Positions 9,820 to 18,674 of a stretch of DNA of 64,000 bases are shown piece after piece. Below the pieces are notes generated by a model. That model saw only the letters and a list, made by a program, of their open reading frames with translations, ran no database searches and was not told where the DNA came from. How positions within the stretch are numbered: position 1 is the first letter of the stretch; the number at the start of each line of letters is the position of its first letter. The DNA is from Corynebacterium urealyticum DSM 7109. GTDB taxonomy: Bacteria > Actinomycetota > Actinomycetes > Mycobacteriales > Mycobacteriaceae. The position numbers and the translations under genes are program-made. The DNA is taken from the NCBI RefSeq assembly GCF_000069945.1, contig NC_010545.1:1984001-2048000 (forward strand), given 5' to 3'.

Positions 9820-9879
9820 ATGCCCATGATCACAATTCTTCTTAAGCGAGTACCCAACCCGGGTGGAGGCGCGGACTGA
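9820..9879 (+). CDS. Putative leader peptide (attenuation) of the LeuA-domain gene
   Basis: A 19-codon ORF, MPMITILLKRVPNPGGGAD, with a strong AAAGGAAAGGG ribosome site eight bases upstream. It packs Ile-Thr-Ile-Leu-Leu-Lys-Arg-Val and uses two consecutive CTT leucine codons, which are rare in this GC-rich genome. Downstream sequence can form mutually exclusive stems, one of them pairing with the leucine codons. This is the layout of branched-chain amino acid attenuators. It precedes a gene for a LeuA-type regulatory domain. Too short for usual gene callers; its expression is inferred. Confidence 0.65.
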   Translation: MPMITILLKRVPNPGGGAD

Positions 9880-9980
9880 CCCCTCCACCACCGGGGTAAC
9901 AAGCGCACACGCTTAAGAGTCGGTCCACGAACCGAACAACCGGCGCACAGGCACAACCGCCAAGCGCCACCAGGACCGAC
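9841..9980 (+). promoter_or_regulatory. Structured mRNA leader with competing stems
   Basis: Visible pairings: CTTAAGCG (9841-9848) with CGCTTAAG (9910-9917); AAGCG (9901-9905) with CGCTT (9910-9914), which excludes the first; GGTGGAGG (9862-9869) with CCTCCACC (9882-9889); and GTCGGTCC (9919-9926) with GGACCGAC (9973-9980), close to the ribosome site of the downstream gene. No T-run follows, so control could be translational. A possible -10 (TATAAG) lies at 9666-9671; otherwise the 9635-9819 stretch holds nothing I can support. Confidence 0.6.
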
Positions 9981-10000
9981 CACAACGAGGAAGAGTGACC

Positions 10001-10600
10001 ATGAGCACCACACTGATTCGCTTCGCGAAGCCGGAGACCAGCCGCCGAGAGCACAAGAGCTACACCACCACCCCGGCGCTGCGCTCCAACTCCATCACCT
10101 TCAACGCGCAAACCCAGACGCGCATCCAGAAGCGCCGCCAGCGCACCCGCACCTTCGCCGAGGACCCATTCCGCTCCCGCTTCGGGCAGCGACTGCCCAA
10201 GGCGATGCGCGGCGAGGCTCGCGGCATGGACTGGAAGACCTTCCGGCGCTCCTACTCCCCCAACGACATCCAGGTGGAGCAGCTGCGCTCCCAGCGGAAG
10301 TCCGCGGGCAAGCGCCAGTACGAGATCAGCATCCGCGGCCTGCGCGCCGACCAGCAGGGCACCCGGGTGTCCATCACCGCGATGGGCGCATCCTCCGCGA
10401 TGTCCGAGATCCTGGCTGATCACGACCTGGCCGTGGAGATCCTGAAGTTCCACCAGTACGAGATCTTCGAAGCCACCGCGACCTTCATCTTCGCCACCCA
10501 TAACGGGAAGCGGACCTGGGCCGTGGGCTTCGGTGCGGACCGCGATACCTCGATCGCCAACGCGCTGTGCTCTGCCGCAGCGCTGCTGCACCGCCGCTAA
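10001..10600 (+). CDS. Stand-alone LeuA allosteric (regulatory) domain-like protein
   Basis: A 199-residue protein. Its C-terminal half (about residues 100-198) reads like the C-terminal leucine-sensing dimer domain of 2-isopropylmalate synthase LeuA. Compare LAVEILKFHQYEIF with the VAVLDYYEHA stretch, and RTWAVGFGADRDTSIANAL with the TVWGVGIAPSITTAS stretch, of mycobacterial LeuA. The catalytic TIM barrel is absent and the N-terminal 70 residues are basic and unlike LeuA. ATG 10001 is chosen over GTG 9995 because GAGGAAG sits about eight bases before it. A leader peptide with Leu/Ile codons precedes it. It could form mixed assemblies with LeuA or sense leucine on its own; neither is demonstrated. 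Confidence 0.7.
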   Translation: MSTTLIRFAKPETSRREHKSYTTTPALRSNSITFNAQTQTRIQKRRQRTRTFAEDPFRSRFGQRLPKAMRGEARGMDWKTFRRSYSPNDIQVEQLRSQRKSAGKRQYEISIRGLRADQQGTRVSITAMGASSAMSEILADHDLAVEILKFHQYEIFEATATFIFATHNGKRTWAVGFGADRDTSIANALCSAAALLHRR

Positions 10601-10671
10601 AGCAAGAGCTCTATAACAAGGCCACGCGACGGCCTCAAAAATCCAAAAACCCAGCGCCTCACCAGTGCTTT

Positions 10672-10715
10672 CAGCGCCCGCGGTTGCCACTCCTCAATGG
10701 CAGCCGCGGGCGCTG
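10672..10715. terminator. Bidirectional terminator
   Basis: A perfect stem of CAGCGCCCGCGG extended by TGCCA/TGGCA, between the convergent LeuA-domain and GCS2 genes. Confidence 0.75.
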
Positions 10716-10749
10716 TGCTGTGCAAATGCCGGATGCGGGGTGTGCGTGT

Positions 10750-10773
10750 GGGCGCGTGGGCGCGTGGGCGCGT
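10750..10773. repeat. Short tandem repeat, GGGCGCGT x3
   Basis: Three perfect head-to-tail copies of the octamer GGGCGCGT in the intergenic space beyond the GCS2 gene. No coding role is visible. Confidence 0.8.
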
Positions 10774-10840
10774 GGAAGGCAGCGTCCGGGGAGCGGAGCA
10801 AGCGCCCGGCGCCCGGCGGCACCCCGGTGGCAGCTCCCGG

Positions 10841-12037
10841 CTAGTCCCGGGCGGTCTCCCGCAGCGTGCGCGCCGTCAGCTCCACCGCCGCGCGCCACGC
10901 CCTCGGCTGGGTGAAGCCCTCCTCGGCCCCCGCATCCCCTCGGGTGCGCACCCCCGGCTCCAGTGCGGCACCGGCCGCGCGGGCTGCCGCGCGCTGGCGG
11001 GCATAATCCCCGCCCGTCTCGATCAGGCGCAGCACATCCTGCAGCTCAGCCTTGCAGCCCAGCTCCTCAGCCAGCGGGGAGAGCTCCTCCACCCACCGGC
11101 GCAGCTCGTCGGTGACCATCCGCTCCGTGGTCTCCCGATCGGTGATGATCAGCGCTTTCAGACCATAGCGGGCAGCGCGCCACTTATTCTCCGCCACGTG
11201 CCACTGCTGCAGGCTCGGCAGCTCCTCGCCTGCGTCGTACATCCGCTCGAAGTACACGACCAGGCAGTGCAGGTACGCGCTGATCGCCGCGACCTCCCAG
11301 ATCGCCATCGTGGAATCCGCAAAGCGAACCTCGATGGTGCCGTACTTGGACGGGCGGACGTCGAAATGCATGGAACCGGTGTGGTTAATCACGCCGGAAC
11401 GGTCCTGATCGCGGTTGAACTCCTCCCACTCGTCCCAGGAGGCGAATTGATAAGGAATGCCCGCGGTCGGCAGCTGCTGATAGAGCAGGGTGCGGTTCGA
11501 GGCATAGCCGGTGTCCAGGCCCTCCCACGCCGGGGAGGAGGCCGACATCGCCAGCACGTGCGGGTAGTGCGTCATCACAGCGTTGATGATCGGCCAGACC
11601 TTCTCCTTGGAGCCCACACCCACGTGCACGTGGATGCCCCAGATGATCATCTGCCGACCCCAGTACTGGGTGCGCTCGATGATCTCCTGATAGCTCTTCT
11701 TGTCGCTCATCTCCTGGTCACCCCAGTTGGTGAACGGGTGCGTGCCCGCGGAGAACAACAGCACGCCGATGCGATCGGCGCAGTCCAGCAGCTGCAGCAG
11801 CTGCTCGCGCAGGTCCTCCACGGCAGCGGGGATGTTCCCGTGAACGGTGGTGACCATCTCCACGGTATTGGCCATAAACTCGCGGGTCACACGGTGGCCC
11901 GGGTAGACCTCATCCATGAGGTCGAGCAGCTCGCCAGCCCGGGGGACCAGGTCCAGAGTCTCCGGGTCGATGAGGGCGACCTCCCACTCGAGTCCAACGG
12001 TGGGTTCAGATCCGGGAAAGTCCATCGGCCCAATCAT
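10841..12037 (-). CDS. Glutamate-cysteine ligase family 2 (GCS2, YbdK-type carboxylate-amine ligase)
   Basis: ATP-dependent carboxylate-amine ligase of the GCS2 superfamily. [11 protein letters not shown] at the N-terminus holds the glutamate/metal-binding acid residues, and IHVHVGV (about residues 130-140), the GYASNRT stretch and [10 protein letters not shown] match the family core. The 398-residue length is typical. Starts at 12037 and 12025 (MDFPGSE) are both possible; the second fits the homologous N-terminus better. Members called glutamate-cysteine ligase in corynebacteria have only weak or untested activity, and mycothiol rather than glutathione is the usual thiol there, so the substrate is uncertain. 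It is convergent with the LeuA-domain gene and follows the LytR_C gene on the same strand. Confidence 0.85.
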
Positions 12038-12153
12038 CCCTTCGCTCGGTACAGCACGGCTGTCATATTCGGCGGTGCTGCGTGGCGCGGCTATCGCTTA
12101 AAGCCAGGGCGCGGAACCCCGGCGCGTTCTATCCCCCTATCCTTGCAGATCGC

Positions 12154-13296
12154 CTAGCGAGACATGTCATTCACCGTGACAACAATCACTGCGCCCGGCG
12201 CCGGACCGTCAAGCAGCTGGACGTCGCGGAGGGAATCGTCGATCTCACGGTTGCGCTCACGGGCCTCGAGGCCGTGATCCTTGGCGATCTGCTCGGCCGC
12301 GGCCTTCGCCTTCGCGTCGCCGGCCGGGTACAGCACGACGGACTCGCGGAAGACATACGCGGAACCCGGCAGGTTACCGATCGTCTTCGCATCCCACTTC
12401 TCGCCACGCAGGCCGTCGGCGGTGCGCCCGGCCAGGCCCTCGATCGGGGAGTTATTCAGGACGGTGACGTGGGTAGCCTCGCGGTCCTTGTCGCTCAGCG
12501 CTCCCTGGTTCTCGGCGTTCTCGGCTTCCTCGGCGGCCTTCTTCTCGGCCTCCGCCTTCTTTGCTTCCTCAGCCTTTGCATCATTGGCGGCCTTGTCGCG
12601 GGCAGCCTGACGCTCGGCGTTTTCCTTTTCCTTGGCCAGGCGCGCCTGCTCGGCAGGGCTCAGGTTGCTGGTGTCCTCATCCCCCTGGCCGGCCTGGACG
12701 GTGCCGTCCTTGGAATCGCCGCCGTTGACGAAGCTGACCGCGCCCCAAGCGATCAGTGCGATCGCGACGGCGATGAGCACCATGGCCAGGCCGCGCAGCG
12801 GCAGACCCTGGCCGGAGCGGGCCTCCGCACCAACCTGGCCACCGGGCTCGCCAGCGGCGGCACCGGCGCCAGCCCCATCTGCCGTTGCACCCGCGGCCCC
12901 AGCACCAGCGCCAGCTGCTCCGACACCGGCCGCACCAGCTACCGCGGCCCCGCCGATGCGGCGGCGCCCCGCCTCGTGGTGGCGCTGGGCCGCAGCGGCG
13001 GACTCGTCCTCGTCGTCCTCATACTCTGCGTATTCATCGCCATACTCGTCGTACTCGGCGTAGTCCCCGTGCTCGGCGTAATCGTCGCCGTAATCCTCGT
13101 ACTCGGCATAGCCATCGTCGTAGCTTTCGTAGCCGTCCGCGTCATAGCCGTCGGCGTCGTAGTCGGAGTATTCCGCGTCCTCGAACTCGGCGTCGACCGG
13201 GTCCTCATGGGCGCCGTGCTGCGGCTCCAGGTTGAGGGGGCGGTCGTCGTCGAAGTTCTCGTCGAGGGAATGGCGTGGTCGATTCGAATCAGTCAC
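12154..13296 (-). CDS. LytR_C-domain membrane protein with acidic/Tyr-rich cytoplasmic region
   Basis: A 380-residue protein. Residues about 25-110 are an acidic, tyrosine-rich low-complexity stretch with repeated D-x-Y and E-Y pairs. A Gly/Ala-rich segment follows, then one transmembrane helix (about 166-187, [17 protein letters not shown]), a Lys/Glu/Ala coiled-coil-like stretch, and a C-terminal LytR_C domain (about 285-380: [17 protein letters not shown] onward). LytR_C domains occur extracellularly in cell-wall enzymes of the LCP group, but no LCP catalytic domain is present here. Start is GTG 13296; upstream in-frame sequence overlaps the DUF3263 gene. In corynebacteria this gene commonly sits beside DUF3263 and def, as here. 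Confidence 0.85.
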   Translation of the reverse strand: MTDSNRPRHSLDENFDDDRPLNLEPQHGAHEDPVDAEFEDAEYSDYDADGYDADGYESYDDGYAEYEDYGDDYAEHGDYAEYDEYGDEYAEYEDDEDESAAAAQRHHEAGRRRIGGAAVAGAAGVGAAGAGAGAAGATADGAGAGAAAGEPGGQVGAEARSGQGLPLRGLAMVLIAVAIALIAWGAVSFVNGGDSKDGTVQAGQGDEDTSNLSPAEQARLAKEKENAERQAARDKAANDAKAEEAKKAEAEKKAAEEAENAENQGALSDKDREATHVTVLNNSPIEGLAGRTADGLRGEKWDAKTIGNLPGSAYVFRESVVLYPAGDAKAKAAAEQIAKDHGLEARERNREIDDSLRDVQLLDGPAPGAVIVVTVNDMSR

Positions 13297-13369
13297 AACA
13301 CAAATCTTAACTACAGTCACACCCGCCACGGGAACGGCGCGCCGAGAAACCCGCGCTATTCCGGGGTAC

Positions 13370-13612
13370 TCACTCCTCCCGGCGGCGCAGCAGAGTGCGC
13401 ACCAACACCGGATCGAAGTCCAGGGCCTCCGGCTTCTCAATCAACCGATTCAGCTGCTGGAAATAGCGCACCGGCTTCACCCCGAAGCGATCCTGGATCG
13501 CCTCCCCCTTCGCCCCCGGGTGCCGCCACCATTGCCGCTCGAACTCCAGCATGGCGCGCTCCCGCTCACTCAGAGCAGAGTTTTCGGGATTCACGGAGGC
13601 TGGCATGCTCAT
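13370..13612 (-). CDS. DUF3263 family protein
   Basis: A small 80-residue cytosolic protein with the DUF3263 signature: [16 protein letters not shown], then a Pro-Gly-Ala-Lys segment and [17 protein letters not shown], which looks like a helix-turn-helix. A DNA-binding role is plausible but unproven. Starts at 13612 (MSMPAS) or 13606 (MPAS) are possible. It precedes the LytR_C gene on the same strand by 73 bases, and is divergent from def with only about 50 bases between, so the two share a promoter region. Confidence 0.85.
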   Translation of the reverse strand: MSMPASVNPENSALSERERAMLEFERQWWRHPGAKGEAIQDRFGVKPVRYFQQLNRLIEKPEALDFDPVLVRTLLRRREE

Positions 13613-13663
13613 AAAGCTAGTGCACTTCGGCCCTTGAACGCCACGCACCCTAAAATGGTCGCC

Positions 13664-14335
13664 ATGACTGTTCTGCCCATCGTCATCGCTGGCGATCCCG
13701 TCCTGCACAACCCCACCAACAAGGTCGGGGAACCAGACCTCGACGCCAACGGCGTCCCCACCGAGGAATTCAAGAAGTTCATCGCGGACATGCACGAAAC
13801 CATGGACCGCGCCCACGGCGTTGGCCTGGCAGGCAACCAGGTGGGGGTCGCCAAGCGGCTCTTCGTCTACCACTGCCCGGACATCGACGGCCCCAACGGC
13901 GAGCAGCGCACCGAGGAAGAAATCGCTGCCCAGGGTGGCCCGATGCGCCGCGGCACCGTCATCAACCCGGTGCTGGAAACCAGCGAGATCCCGGAAACCA
14001 TGCCCGATGAGTACGAGGACGAGGAAGGCTGCCTCTCCGTCCCCGGCTACTCCTTCCCCACCGGCCGCGCCGATTGGGCGCGCGTGACCGGCATCGACGA
14101 AAACGGCGAGCCCGTGACCGTCGAAGGCTACGGCTTCTTCGCCCGCTGCCTGCAGCACGAGGTCGGCCACCTGGACGGATTCCTCTACACCGACACCCTC
14201 ATCGGCCGGAACAAGCGCGCCGCGAAGAAGGCCTTCAAGGCCGAGGGTTGGAACGTCGAAGGCAACCGGACCTGGCTGCCGGGGGTCGATAAGGATCCCT
14301 TCGGTCACGACGACGCCGGTTCGGCCGAAGCTTAA
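13664..14335 (+). CDS. def: Peptide deformylase
   Basis: Removes the N-formyl group from nascent proteins. The three motifs are [10 protein letters not shown] (residues about 52-61, Gly replacing the second Ala), EEGCLSVPG (about 119-127) with the metal-ligand Cys, and QHEVGH (about 163-168) with the two metal-ligand His and catalytic Glu. HExGH rather than HExDH is also found in mycobacterial enzymes. There is an insert of about 20 residues between motifs 1 and 2, as in actinobacterial enzymes. ATG 13664 gives 223 residues; an ATG three codons upstream (13655) is possible. A GNAT gene and xthA follow on the same strand, an arrangement common in corynebacteria. Confidence 0.96.
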   Translation: MTVLPIVIAGDPVLHNPTNKVGEPDLDANGVPTEEFKKFIADMHETMDRAHGVGLAGNQVGVAKRLFVYHCPDIDGPNGEQRTEEEIAAQGGPMRRGTVINPVLETSEIPETMPDEYEDEEGCLSVPGYSFPTGRADWARVTGIDENGEPVTVEGYGFFARCLQHEVGHLDGFLYTDTLIGRNKRAAKKAFKAEGWNVEGNRTWLPGVDKDPFGHDDAGSAEA

Positions 14336-14353
14336 GGATTAGCTAGCCACCCC

Positions 14354-15520
14354 ATGAAGGATCACTCCGCACAACAGCCAGGGACTGCCGCCGCAGCTGA
14401 CAACGCGACCACGCCCCACGAGGTGGATACCGACCTCGTCGCCGCGGCCGCCGGCGCCCGGCGCGTCCCCGGCCTGGACTTCCCGCTCTCCCGCCGCACC
14501 GACCCGGTATCGGTACGCCCGGGCGTGCGGGTCGTGGTGCGCCGGGTGACGGGCCGACTCGCCGAGTCTGGCCGGCCGGAGGTCAGCGACGTCATTGGCA
14601 CGCTGCTCAGCGTGGATCCGCTGGTCGTCCGCCCCGCACCCCGGAAGCGGGAGCCCAACACTGCAGCGCAGGAACCGGTGGAGATCGCGGCGGGCAGCGT
14701 CGTCGTCCTGAAAACCTTGAGCACCAAGCCGGTGCGCAACAGCGACATCCGGGCGGTGGAGGAAGCCATCGCCCACGCCTTCCCCGGCATCGAGAACACC
14801 TGGGTGGAGGGCTGGCTGTGCCGCGCGGGCGACGGAATCACCGAACGCTCCAACACCGCCGTGCCACTTGGCCCCAATGCAGCGCTGCAACCGGTGCCGG
14901 TGGAGGGAATCAAGGCCTTCTACGCCAAGCACGAGCTGCCCGCTGCCCTCATGGTGCCGGACCGCATCGGGCGGACCGCAGAGAACCTGGAGGGCACGCG
15001 CGGGCCGGAGATTATCGTCATGACCCGGGAGTTGGAAGATCTCGATGAGGCTCCGGCGCTCAGCGGTGACGCGGGCCTGGTGCACCCCAACTTCGCGGGC
15101 CAGACCCTGGAGATCGAGGTGCTGGACCAGCCCACCGAGGAGTGGCTCTCCCGCTACCACTTCCGCGGCCAACCGCTGCCCGAACATGCCCTGGAGCTGC
15201 TGCGCAAGCGCATCGACGGCACACTGGGCTTCGCGCAGGTCCGCATCGGCGGGACCCTGGCCGCGATCACCCGCGCGACAATCACCACCACCGAGGCCGG
15301 GCGCTCCTTCCTGGGCTACTCCGCGGTGGAAGTCCTGCCAGAGTTCCGACGCCACGGCCTGGCCACCTACCTGGGGCGAGTGCTGCTGCACTGGGGCGCG
15401 GGGCACGGCGCCGCAGAGGCCTACCTGGAGGTCATCGAGACCAATACCGCGGGCCGGGGGCTGTACCACGAGCTGGGCTTCTCCGAGCACCACCGGCACC
15501 GCAGCCTGCAGCTGGACTAA
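14354..15520 (+). CDS. GNAT family N-acetyltransferase with N-terminal extension
   Basis: A 388-residue protein. The C-terminal 130 residues are a GNAT domain with the acetyl-CoA loop VEVLPEFRRHGLATYLG (about residues 325-341) and the late ETNTAGRGLYHELGF segment. The N-terminal 240 residues include an SH3-like fold candidate (RPGVRVVVRRVTG...DVIGTLLSVDPLVVR), and a middle region resembling a degenerate second GNAT copy. It begins 18 bases after def and is followed by xthA, so it probably belongs to the def operon. The neighbourhood suggests a role in protein N-terminal processing, but that is guesswork; the substrate is unknown. Confidence 0.82.
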   Translation: MKDHSAQQPGTAAAADNATTPHEVDTDLVAAAAGARRVPGLDFPLSRRTDPVSVRPGVRVVVRRVTGRLAESGRPEVSDVIGTLLSVDPLVVRPAPRKREPNTAAQEPVEIAAGSVVVLKTLSTKPVRNSDIRAVEEAIAHAFPGIENTWVEGWLCRAGDGITERSNTAVPLGPNAALQPVPVEGIKAFYAKHELPAALMVPDRIGRTAENLEGTRGPEIIVMTRELEDLDEAPALSGDAGLVHPNFAGQTLEIEVLDQPTEEWLSRYHFRGQPLPEHALELLRKRIDGTLGFAQVRIGGTLAAITRATITTTEAGRSFLGYSAVEVLPEFRRHGLATYLGRVLLHWGAGHGAAEAYLEVIETNTAGRGLYHELGFSEHHRHRSLQLD

Positions 15521-15618
15521 CCCCGGGCGCGGGGCGGGCAGCCGCCGCACAACAAAGAGGGCGAAGAGGCTGCCCCACCGTGCAGGGGCTGTCCGCAGGC
15601 TTCAGTAGGCTGTCATCT

Positions 15619-16395
15619 ATGCGTATCGCCACGTGGAACATCAACTCCGTCCGCACCCGCGAAGACCGGGTCCGAGCCTTCCTGGAACGCTCCGACGTGG
15701 ACGTCCTGTGCCTGCAAGAAACCAAGTGCACGGACAAGCAGTTCCCGGACTTCAGCGACACCGGCTACGAGCAGGCCCACCACGGCCTGCACTCCTTCAA
15801 CGGGGTCGCCATCCTCTCCCGGGTGGGCCTGGAGGACGTGCAGACCGAATTCGGCCAGCCCGGCTTCGATAAGGACCTCAACGCTGTACAGCACCAGGAG
15901 GCCCGCGCCATCGGTGCGCTCTGCAACGGTGTGAGGGTGTGGAGCCTCTACGTGCCCAACGGCCGGGAAATCCGCGACCCGCACTACAGCTACAAGCTGG
16001 CCTGGCTGGACGCGTTGGCGTCCTACGCGAAAACCACCGGGGAGGACGGCACCGCGGAGAAGCTGGTGCTGACCGGCGACTTCAACATCGCACCCCGTGA
16101 CGAGGACGTCTGGGACCGCAGCTGGTTCGAGGGCAAAACCCACGTCACCCCGAACGAGCGCAAGCGGCTGACCGCGCTGGAGGATGCTGGCCTGACCCAG
16201 GCCACGGAGCTCATCGCCGACCAGTACACCTACTGGGACTACCAGGCCATGCGCTTCCAGAAGAACGAAGGCATCCGCATCGACCTGCAGTATGCCCGCG
16301 GGCTTTCACCCGAGGCCGGGCGCGTGGACCGAGACGAGCGCAAAGGCAAGGGCGCGTCCGACCACGCACCCGTCATCATCGACTACACCGTCTAA
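15619..16395 (+). CDS. xthA: Exodeoxyribonuclease III
   Basis: Endonuclease/exonuclease/phosphatase-fold DNA-repair enzyme that cleaves at abasic sites and trims 3' ends. Motifs: MRIATWNINSVR at the N-terminus, LCLQETK with the metal-binding Glu (about residue 34), GDFNIAPRDEDVWD (about 154-167) and the C-terminal SDHAPVIIDY with catalytic Asp-His. The 258 residues are the standard length. The N-terminus MRIATWN fixes the ATG at 15619, although the frame is open further upstream. It lies between the GNAT gene and cardiolipin synthase on the same strand; the 21-base gap to the latter suggests cotranscription. Confidence 0.95.
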   Translation: MRIATWNINSVRTREDRVRAFLERSDVDVLCLQETKCTDKQFPDFSDTGYEQAHHGLHSFNGVAILSRVGLEDVQTEFGQPGFDKDLNAVQHQEARAIGALCNGVRVWSLYVPNGREIRDPHYSYKLAWLDALASYAKTTGEDGTAEKLVLTGDFNIAPRDEDVWDRSWFEGKTHVTPNERKRLTALEDAGLTQATELIADQYTYWDYQAMRFQKNEGIRIDLQYARGLSPEAGRVDRDERKGKGASDHAPVIIDYTV

Positions 16396-16416
16396 ACAGC
16401 CAAGAGGAACAAGCAG

Positions 16417-17928
16417 ATGTGGTGGCTAGAGCCAGTCCAAATGGCGGTGGGAGTAGTGGACCAGCTGAAGTGGTACCACTTCCTCATCGTCGGGTTGGAC
16501 TACGTCCTGAAGTTCGTGGCCCTGGGGTGGGTGCCGCAGAAGCGCCGCCCCTCCTCGGCCATGGCCTGGCTGCTGGCTATTTTCCTCATCCCCTTCGTCG
16601 GCATTCTGCTGTTCGTCATGATCGGCTCGCCCGTGGTCAACCGGCGCCGCCACAAGATCCAGGTGCAGGCCAACGAGCTGATCCGCGACATGTCCAGCGG
16701 GGAGCCGGATGTCCCCAAAGGCCTGGACGTCACCGACGAGCAGCTCTCCATGGTGCAGCTCAACCGCGAGCTCACCGCGATGCCCGCGGTGGGCGGCACC
16801 ATGCAGAAGATGTACTCCGACTACGCGGAATCCATCCGCGCAATCGCCAACGCCATCGACGACGCCCAGCACTACGTCAACGTCGAGATCTACATCATGG
16901 CCTGGGACGAAACCACCGACCCCTTCTTCCAGGCACTGGCCCGAGCCGCCGACCGGGGCGTGGCAGTGCGCCTCATGTATGACCACGTGGGTTCCATGAA
17001 ATACCCGGAATCGCACCTACTCGGCCGCAAGCTCGACCGGCTGGGCATCGAGTGGTACGCCATGCTGCCGCTGAAGCCCTGGCGCTGGAAGTTCCGCAGG
17101 CCTGACCTGCGCAATCACCGCAAGCTCGTCATCATCGATGGGGAGCGCGCCTTCATGGGCTCGCAGAATATGATCGACGCCAGCTACCTCAACTCCGGCA
17201 ACCTCAAACTCGGCCGGCAGTGGGTGGACATCATGGGCGAATTCACCGGGCCGATCGTGTCGATCATCAACTCTGTCTTCGCCGTCGACTGGTACACCGA
17301 ATCCGGGGAGACGCTGAACCTCATCGACCCTTCTGTCCACGCGGAACGTCTCGCCACCGCCCAGAAGGACACCGGCGCCGAGCTCATGCAGCTCGTCCCT
17401 TCCGGGCCCGGATTCACCACCGAGCCGAACCTGCGGCTGTTCGTCTCCATGGCGCATCACGCCAAGGAGAGCCTGCAGATCGTCAGCCCCTACTTCATTC
17501 CCGACGAGTCCCTCCTCGAGGCCGTCACCACCGCGGCCTACCGCGGAGTGAAGGTGTCGCTGTACGTCTCCGAGGAATCCGACCAGATGATGGTCGGGCA
17601 CGCCCAGGCCTCCTACTACCAGGAACTCATGGAATCCGGCGTGGAGATCTACCAGTACCCCGCCCCAGCCGTGCTGCACACCAAGTGTGCCATCGCCGAC
17701 GGCGAAGTGGCCGTCATGGGCAGCTCCAACATGGATATGCGCTCCTTCGGGCTGAACTACGAGATCACCCTCATGACCTTTGAGGGCGCGGTCATGGACA
17801 GCCTCCAGGAGATCATCGACGCCTACCGCGAAGCCTCCCTCCACCTCGATTTGAAGGAGTGGAAGAACCGCCCGTGGTACAAGCAGTACCTCGATAATGT
17901 CTTCCGTCTGACCAGCGCGCTGCAGTAG
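16417..17928 (+). CDS. cls: Cardiolipin synthase
   Basis: Membrane phospholipase-D-superfamily enzyme that makes cardiolipin from phosphatidylglycerol. Two transmembrane segments lie near the N-terminus (FLIVGLDYVLKFVALGW and MAWLLAIFLIPFVGILLF). Two HKD catalytic motifs follow: HRKLVIIDGERAFMGSQN at about residues 234-251 and HTKCAIADGEVAVMGSSN at about 421-438. A 503-residue length is normal. AAGAGGAACAAGCAG precedes the ATG. It follows xthA by 21 bases and is followed by about 150 bases of intergenic sequence before marR. Confidence 0.95.
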   Translation: MWWLEPVQMAVGVVDQLKWYHFLIVGLDYVLKFVALGWVPQKRRPSSAMAWLLAIFLIPFVGILLFVMIGSPVVNRRRHKIQVQANELIRDMSSGEPDVPKGLDVTDEQLSMVQLNRELTAMPAVGGTMQKMYSDYAESIRAIANAIDDAQHYVNVEIYIMAWDETTDPFFQALARAADRGVAVRLMYDHVGSMKYPESHLLGRKLDRLGIEWYAMLPLKPWRWKFRRPDLRNHRKLVIIDGERAFMGSQNMIDASYLNSGNLKLGRQWVDIMGEFTGPIVSIINSVFAVDWYTESGETLNLIDPSVHAERLATAQKDTGAELMQLVPSGPGFTTEPNLRLFVSMAHHAKESLQIVSPYFIPDESLLEAVTTAAYRGVKVSLYVSEESDQMMVGHAQASYYQELMESGVEIYQYPAPAVLHTKCAIADGEVAVMGSSNMDMRSFGLNYEITLMTFEGAVMDSLQEIIDAYREASLHLDLKEWKNRPWYKQYLDNVFRLTSALQ

Positions 17929-18079
17929 GCCAGCCCAGGGCAATTACTTTTCTCCCGCAAAATGCCACGGAAAGGCCTCACCTGTGCCTACACTGACTAG
18001 CTACATAAAGAAAAGTTTCGGCCCGCCGAACTGCCCCTGACGCACGCAGCTATCCACGGACCAAGAGCGAGGAACAGTA

Positions 18080-18625
18080 ATGAGCAGCACAGCGACCTCT
18101 CCCCAGCGCCCCAAGCCCAACGTCAGCGGGCACAAGGCAAAGGAAGTCCTCCCGGACGTCGACGTCGCCGAAATCGCGTCCAGCGTCTTCGACTTCCTCT
18201 CCGCCACGCGCCGCCTCATGAGCCGCCCGAGCGCCGATATGAACATCTCCCAGTCCGAGATCGAGGTGCTGCAGTTCATCTCCCAGCACCCGGGCTGCGG
18301 TGTCTCCGAGATCGCCCGGCTGCGCTTCCTCCGCGCCTCCAACGTCTCCGCGACCGTCCGTCGCCTCATCAACGACGGCCTCGTGGACCGGCAGGCCAAT
18401 GACTACGACCGCCGCGCCCAGGACCTCTACCTCACCGACAAGGGGGTGGACGTCATGAACGCCATCACCGACCAGTGGGCCATCTTCATCGCCCAGGCCA
18501 CCTCCCGGATGGAGCGATCCGATGTCCGCAAGCTGCGCGACGGTGTGCCCGCCCTGCGCGGACTCTCGGACGCCGCGGAGACGATCATCGATAACCTCCA
18601 GCGGGAGCGCGAACGAGTGATCTAG
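18080..18625 (+). CDS. MarR family transcriptional regulator
   Basis: A 181-residue winged-helix regulator. The core runs LSATRRLMSR, then SEIEVLQFISQHPGCGVSEIARLRFLRASNVSATVRRLINDGLVDRQ split over the HTH, then the wing DYDRRAQDLYLTDKG. The DRRAQ segment is the usual wing signature. The N-terminal 45 residues are a disordered Pro/Lys-rich extension. GCGAGGAACAG is the ribosome site, and a TACACT at 17989-17994 may be the -10. It is convergent with the MFS exporter gene, the nearest candidate target, but no operator is evident. Confidence 0.88.
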   Translation: MSSTATSPQRPKPNVSGHKAKEVLPDVDVAEIASSVFDFLSATRRLMSRPSADMNISQSEIEVLQFISQHPGCGVSEIARLRFLRASNVSATVRRLINDGLVDRQANDYDRRAQDLYLTDKGVDVMNAITDQWAIFIAQATSRMERSDVRKLRDGVPALRGLSDAAETIIDNLQRERERVI

Positions 18626-18674
18626 CCGGGGCGACCGAAGGAACACCCCGGTCGCGGCCCTAGTGGCGGTAGCG

